DNA from: JAXLYE01 sp046351595
GTDB lineage: Bacteria > Myxococcota_A > Polyangia > Palsa-1104 > JAEUJZ01
DNA: 64,000 bases
Assembly: GCA_046351595.1 (NCBI GenBank)
Contig: JAXLYE010000003.1
Coordinates: 434,001 to 498,000, forward strand
Direction of reading: 5' to 3'
In this document: in pieces, positions 53,828 through 63,048 of the stretch
Position numbering within the stretch: the stretch's first letter is position 1
Layout of the letters: every line of letters starts with the position of its first letter
Notes under the pieces: generated by a model
What the model saw: only the letters and a program-made list of their open reading frames with translations
What the model was told of the DNA's origin: nothing
Databases searched by the model: none
Translations under genes and position numbers: made by a program

Positions 53828-55384
53828 CTACCGACCCGCGGCCGGCGCCGCAGCGGCGTCGGGGAAGGCCGGCAGCGTCGCGGAGAACTCGATGCGCCGC
53901 GGCACCTTGTACGGCGCCAGGTTCTTTGCGCAGTGGTCGATGATCTCCTCGGCGCCGCAGCGGGTGCTGCACACGACGGTGGCGACCACCATGGCCGCGC
54001 CCTGGTCATCCAGGAAGACCCGCGCCTGCGCGGCGCGCACCTTGGGGTACGACTCCAGGCAGCCCTCGACCTCGCCGAGCGCCACGCGCTTGCCCTCGAC
54101 CTTGACCAGGTCGTCCTCGCGGCCGATGAGCGTCAGGCGCCCGGTCTTGTCGACGCGGCCCTGGTCGCCGGTGCGCAGGAAGCCCTCGGCGTCGATGGCG
54201 CCGATCGGCACCGCCGTCTTCTTGGCGGCCTTGCCGTCGGTTTTGCCGTCGGGCTTGCCCTTCTTGTCGGCCGGCGCCTTCTGCGACTCGAGCATCGAGG
54301 CGAAGGGGCCGACCGCGTGGCGCGACACGCCGCCGCAGCGCACCCAGATCGGCGCCTTGCCCTCGTCGTCGGCCGGGCCCATGCGCAGGTCGACGCCGGG
54401 CAGCGGCTTGCCGACGGTCTCGGGCTCCAGGCCCTTCCTGTCGACGCTGATCGGGCCGGCCTCGGTGGTGTGGTACATGGGCAGGAGGCGCACGCCCCAG
54501 CGCTCGCGGAACGACTCGGCCGTGGCCTTGGTCAGCAGCGAGCCCGAGGCGATGAAGCGCGCGCCCTTGGTCTTGAGCGGCCGCGCCGTCGGCAGCTTGG
54601 CGAGCTGCGCGAACAGCGGCGGCGTCGCCGGCAGCAGGTCGATCTCCTGCTCGCGGATGAGCTTCACGATGCGCTTGGGCGAGACCTCGTCCTCCAGGTA
54701 CAGCGTCGCGCCGTAGCGCAGCGCGATCAGCAGCCCGAGGTCGAAGCCGTAGCCCGCGAACAGCGGCACCGTCGTCAGCACGCGCGCCTCTTCGGTGATG
54801 TCCAGGCTCTCCTTGAGCGACTGGCAGATCGCCTCGAGGTTGTCGGCGGTGCGCAGCACGCCCTTCGGATCGCCCGAGCTGTCGGCGGTCAGCAGCACCA
54901 CCTCGGCGCCCGCCGCCGGCGGCTCGTCGTCGCGGCGGTAGATCGAGCAGGTGAGCAGCGTGCCCTGCAGGCGGCGCCGGCTCTCAGGCTCGATGCGCAC
55001 GACGCCCTTCTTGGTGCGCACGGTCTGCACCGGCGTCTGGCCCGAGGGCAGCTCGTTGCCGCCGCGCGGCCGCGTGATCAGCGCGCGCAGCGGCGCGTAC
55101 TCCAGGAACAGCGTCAGGTCGCGCACGCCCGTCGTCGGATCGAGCGGCACGACGGTGGCGCCCAGCTTCGAGATCGCCAGCGCCAGGATCGCGAAGTCCG
55201 GGACGTTGCCGAGCATCAGCCCGACCCAATGCCCGGCCTCGATGCCCATGGCGGCGAACTCCTGCGCCCGCCGCTCGACGCGATGGTGGAGACCGCGCCA
55301 CGAGAGATAGGTGTCCCGGTACACCAGCGCCTTGGCGGTTCCCCGGGAGTTCATTGCCTCAGTGAGCCAGCGGTACAGCAGCAT
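53828..55384 (-). CDS. AMP-binding acyl-CoA synthetase-like protein without C-terminal catalytic lysine
   Basis: The 518-residue protein belongs to the ANL superfamily: P-loop-like LLTADSSGDPKGVLR (T/S-S-G-x-x-G-x-P-K-G pattern), the YHTTEAG motif, GxLRTGDQGRVDKTG and GREDDLVKVEGKRV (hinge). It ends APYKVPRRIEFSATLPAFPDAAAAPAAGR. The A10 motif P-x-x-x-x-G-K-x-x-R, with its adenylation lysine, is replaced by an Ala/Pro tail, and no frameshift restoring it was seen downstream. A Lys/Gly-rich insertion (KKGKPDGKTDGKAAKK) lies near residue 375. The protein may activate acids weakly, catalyse only thioester formation, or work with another domain. ATG 55384 starts a normal N-terminus; longer upstream frames look non-coding. 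Confidence 0.85.
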   Translation of the reverse strand: MLLYRWLTEAMNSRGTAKALVYRDTYLSWRGLHHRVERRAQEFAAMGIEAGHWVGLMLGNVPDFAILALAISKLGATVVPLDPTTGVRDLTLFLEYAPLRALITRPRGGNELPSGQTPVQTVRTKKGVVRIEPESRRRLQGTLLTCSIYRRDDEPPAAGAEVVLLTADSSGDPKGVLRTADNLEAICQSLKESLDITEEARVLTTVPLFAGYGFDLGLLIALRYGATLYLEDEVSPKRIVKLIREQEIDLLPATPPLFAQLAKLPTARPLKTKGARFIASGSLLTKATAESFRERWGVRLLPMYHTTEAGPISVDRKGLEPETVGKPLPGVDLRMGPADDEGKAPIWVRCGGVSRHAVGPFASMLESQKAPADKKGKPDGKTDGKAAKKTAVPIGAIDAEGFLRTGDQGRVDKTGRLTLIGREDDLVKVEGKRVALGEVEGCLESYPKVRAAQARVFLDDQGAAMVVATVVCSTRCGAEEIIDHCAKNLAPYKVPRRIEFSATLPAFPDAAAAPAAGR

Positions 55385-55735
55385 GACGAGCACCCACGAC
55401 TGTGAGGAGAAAGACCTGTGCAGCGCGGACTTTACCGCGCGCACATCCCTTCGCCAAAAGCTTTCTCGTGGAAACACCAGGCGTTGCGCGCCGCAGCGCC
55501 GGCGACCGACGGCCAGGTCGGCGCGGGTCGGTGGCGAGGGTAGGCGGCGCGGGTAGGCGGCGCGGGTAGGCGGCGCGGGGCCGATCCGGAGCCGCAGCGG
55601 ACCCCGATCACCCGATCTCAAAACGGTCCAGCAAGAGGGCAGGGGCGCGCCGGGGCCGGCCCCGCGCACCGACGAATCGCGAACCGGGCATTCGCGATTG
55701 GGGTTCGCGTCTCAGGCGCTCGCGGGCCCGCTCGA
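55385..55735. other. Intergenic region with 13-bp tandem repeats
   Basis: No gene was recognised in these 351 bases. Three tandem copies of GGGTAGGCGGCGC lie at 55538-55576, and GC-rich direct-repeat fragments lie around them. The A/T-richer part near 55430-55480 could hold the promoter of the AMP-binding protein gene. Confidence 0.45.
55538..55576. repeat. Three tandem copies of a 13-mer
   Basis: GGGTAGGCGGCGC occurs three times without interruption, at 55538, 55551 and 55564. This is a short VNTR-like tract in non-coding DNA and is likely to vary in copy number between strains. Confidence 0.8.
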
Positions 55736-56659
55736 TCAGACCGCCGCGGCGCGGCCTTCCTGCCAGGCCAGGTACTCGGCCAGGATCGGGGCGGGCTCGC
55801 CGTCGCGCAGCAGCCGTCCGTCGCGCAGCCACAGCGCGCGATCGCACAGCGACTGCACCATGCTGGCGTCGTGCGAGACGAACAGGATCGTGGTGCCGGC
55901 GGCGCGGATCTGGTGGATGCGCTCGAAGCACTTCTGCTGGAAGGCGTAGTCCCCGACCGCCAGCACCTCGTCGACGACCAGCAGGTCCGGGTCGGTGTGC
56001 ACGGCGACCGCGAAGCCCAGGCGCGCCAGCATGCCCGAGGAGTAGTAGCGCACCGGCGTGTCGAGGAAGTCGGTGAGCTCGGCGAAGTGCAGGATGTCGC
56101 CCATGCGGTCGTTGATCTCGGTGCGCGTCAGGCCGAGCGCGGTGCCGTTGACCTCGACGCACTCGCGCCCGGTCATGTCGGGCTGGAAGCCGGCGCCCAG
56201 CGCCAGGAGCGGCGCGATGCGACCGCGCACCGAGATCCGGCCCTCCGTCGGGTAGCAGGCGCCGGCGAGGAGGCGCAGCAGCGTGCTCTTGCCCGAGCCG
56301 TTCTGGCCGATGACGCCGACGGTCTCGCCGCGGCGGATGTCGAAGCTTATGTGGCGCAGCGGCCAGAACTCGCGCGGCGGCTTGGCGCGCCCGGTCAGCT
56401 TGAGCAGCAGGTTGCGCAACAGGAACGGCTGGAAGTCGAAGCGACGGAACGCCTTGCCGACGTCGCGGAAGCGGACGATAAGCGGCGAGTTCTCGTCGAG
56501 GAAACCGGGCAGGCCGGGCCGACCGGCCGGGTCCGCGCCGGGCTGCACCGACGTCCCGAGCACGAGCGGCTCGGCGGGCTCGGTGGCCTCGGCGCGCGGG
56601 CTGAGCGCGCCCGAGCTCAGCGGCAGCACGAGGGGTGGGGCTTCGGCGATAGCGCTCAT
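55736..56659 (-). CDS. ABC transporter ATPase of polysaccharide/O-antigen export type
   Basis: The 307-residue protein has a Pro/Ala-rich N-terminal region (1-55), then an ATPase domain with Walker A GQNGSGKST (118-126), the signature YYSSGMLARLGFAVAVH, Walker B LLVVDEVLAVGD and the H-loop FVSHD. The motif order and the phrase DEVLAVGDYAFQQKC are typical of the KpsT/RfbE/TagH family that powers export of capsule, O-antigen or teichoic-type polymers. No permease gene is adjacent in the window, so the partner membrane subunit must lie elsewhere. ATG 56659 is used although its ribosome-binding site is weak. A glycosyltransferase gene lies 54 bases upstream on the same strand, supporting a role in surface glycan assembly. 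Confidence 0.9.
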   Translation of the reverse strand: MSAIAEAPPLVLPLSSGALSPRAEATEPAEPLVLGTSVQPGADPAGRPGLPGFLDENSPLIVRFRDVGKAFRRFDFQPFLLRNLLLKLTGRAKPPREFWPLRHISFDIRRGETVGVIGQNGSGKSTLLRLLAGACYPTEGRISVRGRIAPLLALGAGFQPDMTGRECVEVNGTALGLTRTEINDRMGDILHFAELTDFLDTPVRYYSSGMLARLGFAVAVHTDPDLLVVDEVLAVGDYAFQQKCFERIHQIRAAGTTILFVSHDASMVQSLCDRALWLRDGRLLRDGEPAPILAEYLAWQEGRAAAV

Positions 56660-56713
56660 CACGGGCTCGCTGAAGGGTTGGCGGTTGCAGAAGGACGCGG
56701 CGGGCACGCGGCG

Positions 56714-57805
56714 CTACGTGCCGGTGCGCCGCTGCGCCGCGACCGGGTGCTCGCGCTCGAGGCTGGTCAGCTCGACCGGCAGCTCGCCGGCGCCCAGGTC
56801 GGGCCGCGCCCGCAGCTCACCGAGCTCGCCGATGGCCAGGTCGCCGAGCTGGGGGCTGGTGAAGACGCGCTCGCCGTCCTGCTCGTAGCGCGCCCGCACC
56901 TCGTCGGTGAGCACCTGCTTGGTGCTGGGCACCGCCTTCCAGATGGTGTGCTTGTCGGGGTTCACCTGGAAGTCGAACCAGCCCAGCCCGCGCGAGATCG
57001 CCTCGAGGCCGATGGTGCCCAGCGAGTAGGCGACGCGGCGCGTGTCCTTGGTCTCGAGCAGCTCGGCCAGCGTCAGGCGGATGATGCGGCCGACGTTCAT
57101 CGTCGCCACCGAGTAGCCGCTGGCGCGGCGCAGCCACAGGTGGCCGGCGGCGATGCGGCGGCGCTGACGGACGAACTCGCGCACCGTCTCGGGGCCGTGG
57201 TTGTGGACGATGGCCTCGGGCACATACGCCAGGCGGTAGCCGGCCTGCGTCACCATCTGCTCGATGCTGGCCTCGTCGACGGCGCTCTCGGTCGGCAGGC
57301 TGCGCAAGAGGTCCGCCCGCACCATCACCAGCTCGCCGAGCTTGGGCGCCTCGAGCGCGACGCGGTGGTGCATGTGCCACAAGAAGCGCGTCGCCTCGCC
57401 GGTGAACGTGTCGTGGCCGTTGGTCGGCATCGGCCGCCCGCCGCACATGCCGACGTCGCGGTTGATGAGCAGGCACTGCACCAGGCGCTCGACCACCTCG
57501 CGGGTGATCAAGAGGTCGGCGCTGCACACGCAGATCGCGTCGACGCTGGGGTGGCAGACGCGCAGGTAGGTGTTGATGGCGTGGACCTTGCCGCGGCGCT
57601 CCGGCTCCTCGATGAGGCGGACCGGCACGCCCGGACGCGCGGCGCGGGCGCGGACGATCTCGGCGGTGCGATCGGTGCAGCCGCTGGCGATGACGACGAT
57701 CTCGACGATCCGGGCGCGCTTGGTGCGCTGCGCGCGGAGAGAGTCGAGGAGCTCACCGATGTTGCGCTCCTCGTTGTAGGCAGGTACGGCGACGCTGACC
57801 CTCAT
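56714..57805 (-). CDS. Family 2 glycosyltransferase
   Basis: The protein has 363 residues. The N-terminal GT-A domain begins VSVAVPAYNEERNIGELLDSL, with IVVIASGCTDRTAEIV and the acceptor/metal region CVCSADLLITREVVERLV (S-A-D in place of D-x-D), and ends with DEASIEQMVTQAGYRLAYVPEAIVHNHGPETVREFVRQRRRIAAGHLWL (the E-D-type and Q-R-R-R motifs, the last resembling Q-x-x-R-W of processive enzymes). It should add a sugar from a nucleotide donor to a lipid- or polymer-linked acceptor. A C-terminal region of 100 residues is less conserved. The ATG is 8 bases after GAGGT. It probably works with the export ATPase downstream. Confidence 0.9.
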   Translation of the reverse strand: MRVSVAVPAYNEERNIGELLDSLRAQRTKRARIVEIVVIASGCTDRTAEIVRARAARPGVPVRLIEEPERRGKVHAINTYLRVCHPSVDAICVCSADLLITREVVERLVQCLLINRDVGMCGGRPMPTNGHDTFTGEATRFLWHMHHRVALEAPKLGELVMVRADLLRSLPTESAVDEASIEQMVTQAGYRLAYVPEAIVHNHGPETVREFVRQRRRIAAGHLWLRRASGYSVATMNVGRIIRLTLAELLETKDTRRVAYSLGTIGLEAISRGLGWFDFQVNPDKHTIWKAVPSTKQVLTDEVRARYEQDGERVFTSPQLGDLAIGELGELRARPDLGAGELPVELTSLEREHPVAAQRRTGT

Positions 57806-58034
57806 CTGCACGACCTCGTAACTAAGCTAGGAGTGAATATTGAGAAGCGCCGCGCCCGGGCCCAAGGCGTGCCGGGCATGAAAGAAAGAGCTCAGGCAGA
57901 TCGGGAAAAGGCTCGGCGATTCACGCCGTTACGCTAGGAGGCTGGGCCGCCCTTGTCAACAGGGGAGCGGTCGGGTAAGACCCTAGCTTGCCGAGCCTGC
58001 GGCGCGGTCTGGCTGCCGTCGGCTACAAGGCCCG

Positions 58035-60191
58035 CTAGGGGACGTCGAGCTCCCAGACCGAGCGGTAGGCGCCCTGGGCCTCGGCGTGCGCGAGCAGGCG
58101 CGCGTAACAGGGGTGCGTGCCGAGCGTCGCCGAGTCGCCGATGAGCACGAGGTGGCGGCGGGCCCGCGTCAGCGCGACGTTGAGCCGGCGCAGGTCCGAA
58201 AGGAAGCCGATGCCGCCTGGCGCCTGCCCGCCTGCCTGCTTGCCCGACGGGGCGGAGCCTGAACCGGCGGCGCCGGCGCGCACCAGGCTGACCAGCACCG
58301 CTTCCTTCTCGCGGCCCTGGAAGCCGTCGACCGAGTCGATCTCGAGGGCCGCCGCCGCCTCGGCCCCCAGCCGCGACGGCGCCAGCGCCCGCAAGAGCGC
58401 CACCTGGGCGCTGTACGGCGCGATCACCCCGATGTGCCGCGGCGCGAGGCCCGCCTCGAGCAGCGCCCGCACCCGCGCGAGCAGCAGCTCGGCCTCGCCC
58501 GGGTTGTGGAAGCTGTCGCTGCCCGCCGGCCGCTCGGCGTCCCAGCCCTTGCCCGCGGTGTCGAGGAACAGGAACGGCGGGACATCGAGCCCCGGCGGCG
58601 CGTCGAGCCCCGGCGGCGCGTCGGGCCCCGACGAGGCGGGGTCTTCGGGCGGGCGCAACGCCAAGAGCGTGCGAGCCGCGGCCGCGGGGTGGCAGCGCAG
58701 CGCCCCGGCGTAGAACTCCTGCGACGGGAACGCCATGATGTCGGAGTGCATGCGGTGCTGCTCGCGCAGGAGCATCATGCGCTCGGGGCCGGGCTCGTTG
58801 CCGTCGGCGTCGCGGTGGTCTTCGAGCAGCCGCTCGAGCAGGCTGACCGCGAGCCCGCGCGCCTGCGCCGCCTGCGACAGCACCGTCGGCGGCAGCTGGC
58901 ACGGATCACCGGCGAGCACCAGCCGCCGCGCCCGCAGTACCGCGAGCAGCGCCAGCGGCTCGGTCGCCTGCGTCGCCTCGTCGAGCAGCGCCCAGTCGAA
59001 GCGCGGCGCGGGCGCCCGCCCGCTGCCCGTCGGCTCGCCGAGCTCCGCGAGCTCACCGCCGGGCAGCGACGACAGCGTCGCGCACACGACCTGCGCCTGC
59101 GCGAGGACCGCGGCCACGGCCCGCCGCTCCATCGCCCGCGCCTCGTCGAGCAGCTCGCGGGCGTCGCGGCTCGCCTGGCGGGCGTTGGCGAAGCGGCCCT
59201 TGCTGCGGCCCTGGCTGCGCTGCTTGCGGGCGTAGCCGCGCAGCTCCGCGGCCTCGGCGAACAGCTCGGCCGCGAGCTCGCGGTCGGGGTGGCGCTCGAC
59301 CGCCGCCGAGAGCGTCAGGTCGTGCAGGCGCTCGGCGACGCGGGCCGGGTGGCCCAGGCGCACCACGCGCAGGCCGCGGGCCGCGCACAGCTCCAGCAGG
59401 TGGTCGACGGCGGCGTTGCTCGCCGCGGTGCACAGGATGCGCTCGCCGCGGGCCGCGGCGCGACAGGCGATCTCGACGAGCACGTGGCTCTTGCCGGTGC
59501 CGGGCGGGCCGTGGACCAGGTAGAAGTCCTCGGCGCAAAGCGCCTGCTCGACGGCCTCGCGCTGCTCGGGGTTGAGCGGAGGCGTCGCCGGCTCGGGCGT
59601 CGCCGGCTCGGGCGTCGTCTCGCCCGGCGCCGGCGCGTCCGGCCGGTTCGTGCGCCGCGGCGGCGCCTGTCCGAGCAGCACCTGCAGCCGCCGCGCGCTA
59701 GACCCGCCCGCCTGCAGCTGCGCCCGCACCTGCAAAAGGCCGCCGCGCAGCCGCGCGTGCGTGACGTCGTTGGCCTCGAGCTCGATGATCAGGCGGCCGG
59801 CGTGGACGAAGGCCGGCGGCGGCTGCTCGAAGGCCAGCACCAGCTCGCCGCGCGAGCGCCGCGCCACCACCGCGGTCGGCACCTGCGCGACGTCCGAGCG
59901 CCGCGGCCGCACCGTGACCACGTCGCCGGCGTCGATGCGCCCGAGCGGCAGCGCCGCCCCGCCCGCCGGCTGCAGCGTCAGCAGCACCCGCCCGCCGAGG
60001 CCGAATCCGTCGTCGGTGGCGACCAGATCGACCAGCGCCAGCCCGCGCTCGGCGCGCTCGGCCAGGCTGAGCTCACGGCGCGCGGCGGCGATGCGCTCGA
60101 TCTCGGCCTGCCGCTCGAGCTCGAGCAGCGAGGCCAGGTGGTCAAGGAACGTCAGGTCGCGGGGCGGCATGGCGGGGTCGGCGTCCAGCAT
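58035..60191 (-). CDS. UPF1/IGHMBP2-like superfamily 1 helicase
   Basis: The protein has about 718 residues. It starts with a beta-barrel-containing region like that of SMUBP-2 (LGGRVLLTL to RIDAGDVVTVRPRR), then motif I VHGPPGTGKS (about 227-236), CTAASNAAVDHLL, motif II LLDEATQATEP, motif III LAGDPCQLPPTVLS, REQHRM (motif IV region), SVDGFQGREKEAVLVSLVRA (motif V) and RRLNVALTRARRHLVLIGD (motif VI). These are 5'-3' helicases acting on RNA or DNA. A Pro-rich stretch (TTPEPATPEPATPP, about 192-205) and a Gly/Pro repeat (PPGLDAPPGLDVPP) are insertions. ATG 60191 or 60170 may be the start. It is divergent from the coiled-coil protein gene at 60402. Confidence 0.92.
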   Translation of the reverse strand: MLDADPAMPPRDLTFLDHLASLLELERQAEIERIAAARRELSLAERAERGLALVDLVATDDGFGLGGRVLLTLQPAGGAALPLGRIDAGDVVTVRPRRSDVAQVPTAVVARRSRGELVLAFEQPPPAFVHAGRLIIELEANDVTHARLRGGLLQVRAQLQAGGSSARRLQVLLGQAPPRRTNRPDAPAPGETTPEPATPEPATPPLNPEQREAVEQALCAEDFYLVHGPPGTGKSHVLVEIACRAAARGERILCTAASNAAVDHLLELCAARGLRVVRLGHPARVAERLHDLTLSAAVERHPDRELAAELFAEAAELRGYARKQRSQGRSKGRFANARQASRDARELLDEARAMERRAVAAVLAQAQVVCATLSSLPGGELAELGEPTGSGRAPAPRFDWALLDEATQATEPLALLAVLRARRLVLAGDPCQLPPTVLSQAAQARGLAVSLLERLLEDHRDADGNEPGPERMMLLREQHRMHSDIMAFPSQEFYAGALRCHPAAAARTLLALRPPEDPASSGPDAPPGLDAPPGLDVPPFLFLDTAGKGWDAERPAGSDSFHNPGEAELLLARVRALLEAGLAPRHIGVIAPYSAQVALLRALAPSRLGAEAAAALEIDSVDGFQGREKEAVLVSLVRAGAAGSGSAPSGKQAGGQAPGGIGFLSDLRRLNVALTRARRHLVLIGDSATLGTHPCYARLLAHAEAQGAYRSVWELDVP

Positions 60192-60401
60192 ACGCGAGCG
60201 CGCGGCCGGTCCCGGCCCATCGCGGCCGCCGCAGCAGGTTAATCTGTTATCACGTTGGCCAATCGAATAGCCCGCGAGCCGCTGCCGGACGGGGACTGCC
60301 CTGAGCGCGGGCGGGCGCAAACCGGTAATCCCCATAATCATCGATTGGCAATTAAAGAAATAAACGCGCAGGGCCGCGGCGACTCTGTATAAACTGCGCG
60401 G

Positions 60402-61001
60402 ATGAGCGGAAAGCCACGCGCCAGCGCGTCCGAGTTCTTGCAGGCCGCCCAGGCCGTCGACAACGAGCTCGCGCAGTTCGAGCGCGCCGTCGAGGCGCTG
60501 CGGCACCTGGCGCTCGACTCGGCCAAGGGCCTCGAGCGCGCCGGGCAGTCGCTCAACCAGGTGACGCAGATCGAGCAGCGGCTGAGCGTGGCCATGCAGG
60601 CCCTGAGCCGCACCCTCACCGAGGCGCACGCGCGGCAGCAGGCGCAGGCGCAGCTGGCCGGCGAGCGGGCCCAGACCATCGCCGTGCGCACCGCCGAGCT
60701 GCAGAAGCTGATGGAGGGCTACCAGGCGCTCGGCGCCGCCGCCTCGTCGCTCAACGGCGAGGCGATCGAGCTCGTGGCGCGCAAGAAGGCGCTCGGCGAC
60801 CGGCCCGACGCCGAGCTCACCGGCGACATCGCGGCGCTGCAGGAGAAGCTCTCGCAGGTGGCGCAGATCGCGCAGCAGCTCCTCGACGCCTGCCGCACCT
60901 CCGGCTTCGAGGACGTCGCGCACAAGGTCGACTCGGTGCGCCAGCAGCTGCTCGCCGCGCACAACAAGCTGGCGCTGTTTGTCCGCAGCCTGGCGACCTA
61001 G
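60402..61001 (+). CDS. Coiled-coil hypothetical protein
   Basis: The 199-residue protein is almost entirely helical, with heptad-like Ala/Leu/Gln patterns from residue 10 to 195 (for example VDNELAQFERAVEALRHLAL, RLSVAMQALSRTLTEAHARQQAQAQ, AALQEKLSQVAQIAQQLLDA). It contains one Cys and no signal peptide. It resembles cytoplasmic coiled-coil or bundle-forming proteins in general; no family was recognised. A TATAAA lies 8 bases before the ATG in an A/T-rich stretch, and no Shine-Dalgarno is visible, so a leaderless or very short-leader transcript is possible. Function unknown. Confidence 0.7.
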   Translation: MSGKPRASASEFLQAAQAVDNELAQFERAVEALRHLALDSAKGLERAGQSLNQVTQIEQRLSVAMQALSRTLTEAHARQQAQAQLAGERAQTIAVRTAELQKLMEGYQALGAAASSLNGEAIELVARKKALGDRPDAELTGDIAALQEKLSQVAQIAQQLLDACRTSGFEDVAHKVDSVRQQLLAAHNKLALFVRSLAT

Positions 61002-61090
61002 CCCCGCCGACCGGGGCCGGGCCGGGGCCGGGCCGCGGCCGAGCTTCGTGGTCCGCTGCGCGCCGCTCCCTCGCGCAGGATTATGTAGCA

Positions 61091-62311
61091 ATGGTTGTTC
61101 CTATTGTTGATTCAGAATCCAAGGACGAAGCGCTGCCCGAGCGGAGCCGAGCGGTTCACTCCAATCGGGCCAATCTGACCAACCTGGCCGAACCCGGTGC
61201 GGCTCCCCCGGCTGCCGCGCCGCCGACCGAAGGCATCAAGTACGCGGGCTCGAAGCAGCGACTCTTGCCTTATATCCTGGCGTTGATAAAGAAGGTAAAA
61301 CCGCGGACCGTATTGGACGGGTTCTCGGGCACGACGCGGGTTGCCCAGGCGCTGGCGCAGGACGGTTATCAGGTAATCGCAAACGACCTGGCCGCGTGGT
61401 CCGAGGTCTTTGCCTCTTGTTACTTATTGAACGAGCACCCGCCGGCCCACTACGCCGCGCTGATCGAGCACCTGAACGGCCTGCGCCCGCGCGACGGCTG
61501 GTTCACCGAGCACTACGGCGGGCTCGCCGGCGCCGGCTGCTCGAGCGGCAGCGACGGGCTCAAGAAGCCCTGGCAGCGGCACAATACGCGGCGCCTCGAC
61601 GCCATCCGGCAGGAGCTCGATCGGCTCACGCTCTCGACGGTGGAGCGCTGCGTGGCGCTGACCAGCCTGATCCTGGCGCTGGACGAGGTCGACAGCACGC
61701 TCGGCCACTTCGTCTCGTACCTCAAGGGCTGGTCGCCGCGCTCGTACAAGAGCCTGCGGCTGCGGGTGCCGCGCCTGCTCGAGCCGCGCGCCGCGCACGC
61801 CGTGCACCGCCGCGACATCTTTGCGCTTCTGCCCCAGGCCGCGGTCGATCTGGCCTATTTCGATCCGCCTTATGGTTCAAATAATGAGCGTATGCCGCCC
61901 TCGCGAGTGCGATATGCCGCCTATTACCACATCTGGACGACGATCTGTTTAAATGACAGGCCCGCTCTGTTTGGCAAGGCGCGGCGCCGTGTCGATAGCT
62001 CGGACCGTATCTCGACTTCCGTCTTCGAGGACTTCCGGCGCGGTCCGAACGGCCGCTTCCTTGCAGTCGAGGCCATCCGCCGCCTGCTGCAAGAGGCCCG
62101 CGCCCACCACATCCTCTTGTCCTATAGCTCCGGCGGCCGCGCCACCGCCGAGGAGCTCAGCGACGTCATCCGCGAGGTCGGCGCCCTGATCGACGTCGCC
62201 GAGGTCGACTACCGCAAGAACGTCATGGCCGGCATGCGCTGGACGCACGAGTGGGTCGCCGCCGCCGAGGTGCCGAACCGCGAGTTCCTGTTCTTGATCG
62301 AGAAGCGCTGA
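61091..62311 (+). CDS. D12-class adenine-specific DNA methyltransferase
   Basis: The protein has 406 residues. After about 45 less-conserved residues it has the Dam-type N-terminal motif IKYAGSKQRLLPYI and motif I VLDGFSGTTRVAQAL (AdoMet binding). A target-recognition region with many charged residues follows, then the catalytic motif IV DLAYFDPPYGSNNERM (D-P-P-Y) and HILLSYSSGG. This is an N6-adenine methylase of the alpha (Dam) class. No restriction enzyme gene is nearby, so it is probably an orphan methylase involved in regulation or replication, or defence against foreign restriction. The first bases are A/T-richer than the surroundings, suggesting a transferred gene. Confidence 0.9.
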   Translation: MVVPIVDSESKDEALPERSRAVHSNRANLTNLAEPGAAPPAAAPPTEGIKYAGSKQRLLPYILALIKKVKPRTVLDGFSGTTRVAQALAQDGYQVIANDLAAWSEVFASCYLLNEHPPAHYAALIEHLNGLRPRDGWFTEHYGGLAGAGCSSGSDGLKKPWQRHNTRRLDAIRQELDRLTLSTVERCVALTSLILALDEVDSTLGHFVSYLKGWSPRSYKSLRLRVPRLLEPRAAHAVHRRDIFALLPQAAVDLAYFDPPYGSNNERMPPSRVRYAAYYHIWTTICLNDRPALFGKARRRVDSSDRISTSVFEDFRRGPNGRFLAVEAIRRLLQEARAHHILLSYSSGGRATAEELSDVIREVGALIDVAEVDYRKNVMAGMRWTHEWVAAAEVPNREFLFLIEKR

Positions 62312-62346
62312 GCGCGCGGCGCGGGTCGAGAAGCGCTGAGCGCGCG
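62298..62346. repeat. 21-bp direct repeat at the end of the methyltransferase gene
   Basis: The same 21 bases, beginning TCGAGAAGCGCTGAG, occur at 62298-62318 and 62326-62346, with a period of 28. The first copy spans the last codons and the stop of the methyltransferase gene and the second lies in the following gap. This is a recent short duplication that may have formed by slippage in GC-rich DNA. Confidence 0.8.
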
Positions 62347-62350
62347 CGCC

Positions 62351-62968
62351 TCAGTACTTGACCGAGCACCCGTACGGCGGCGTCGTCGGCGTCGAGATCG
62401 GCTTGCCGGCGGCGGCCTCGGTCAGCGCCTGCGTGATGTAGCTCTTCGCGGTGGCGATGTCGCCCTGGTCGGTCGTCGGCTTGTCGTCGATGGCGCCGTT
62501 GTAGAGGAGCTTGCCGTCCTTGCCGATGAGGAACATGTGCGGCGTGGTCTTGGCGCCGTACAGCCGCCCGAGCTCGCCCTTGGGATCGAGCAGCGTCGCG
62601 GTCGGCGCGGCCTTGTGCTTCTCGACGTCGAGGTTGGCGCCGGCGCCGTCGACGTGCCCCTGCTTGCCGGGCGCCGACGAGATGATCGACAGCCACACCA
62701 CCTGCTTGCCCGTCCACTCCTTCTGCAGCTTCGGCAGGTTGCCGCTGGCGTAGTGCTTGACGACAAACGGGCAGTCCTTGTTGTGCCACTCGAGCACCAC
62801 CAGCTTGCCGCGGAACTGCGAGAGCGAGACCGTCTTGCCGTTGCTGTCGGTGGCCGTGAAGTCCGGCGCGGCCTCGCCGACCTTGGCGGCGCGCGCGGGG
62901 GCGACCGCGAGCCCGAGGCTGGCGGCGGTGACGAGGGCGAGGAAGGTCCTGCGGGAGCCGTGGGTCAT
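62351..62968 (-). CDS. Secreted AhpC/TSA-type redoxin
   Basis: The 205-residue protein has a Tat-like signal (GSRRTFLALVTAASLGLAVAPARA, about 4-27). The thioredoxin-fold domain then reads VGEAAPDFTATDSNGKTVSLSQFRGKLVVLEWHNKDCPFVVKHY, with one Cys (about 67) where thioredoxins have C-x-x-C, so it acts like a one-Cys peroxiredoxin or needs a partner. GKDGKLLYNGAIDDKPT is the typical closing segment of the TlpA/AhpC-like family. It is probably periplasmic. It lies 80 bases downstream of a DsbD-like gene on the same strand, which fits a shared reducing pathway. AAGGA precedes the ATG by 8 bases. Confidence 0.88.
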   Translation of the reverse strand: MTHGSRRTFLALVTAASLGLAVAPARAAKVGEAAPDFTATDSNGKTVSLSQFRGKLVVLEWHNKDCPFVVKHYASGNLPKLQKEWTGKQVVWLSIISSAPGKQGHVDGAGANLDVEKHKAAPTATLLDPKGELGRLYGAKTTPHMFLIGKDGKLLYNGAIDDKPTTDQGDIATAKSYITQALTEAAAGKPISTPTTPPYGCSVKY

Positions 62969-63048
62969 GGCGGAGATCCTTTCTTTGCGGCCTGGTCTTG
63001 AGGGTCCTGGTCTTGAGGGTCGCTGCCGCGAGCGGGTCGAGCGCGGGC

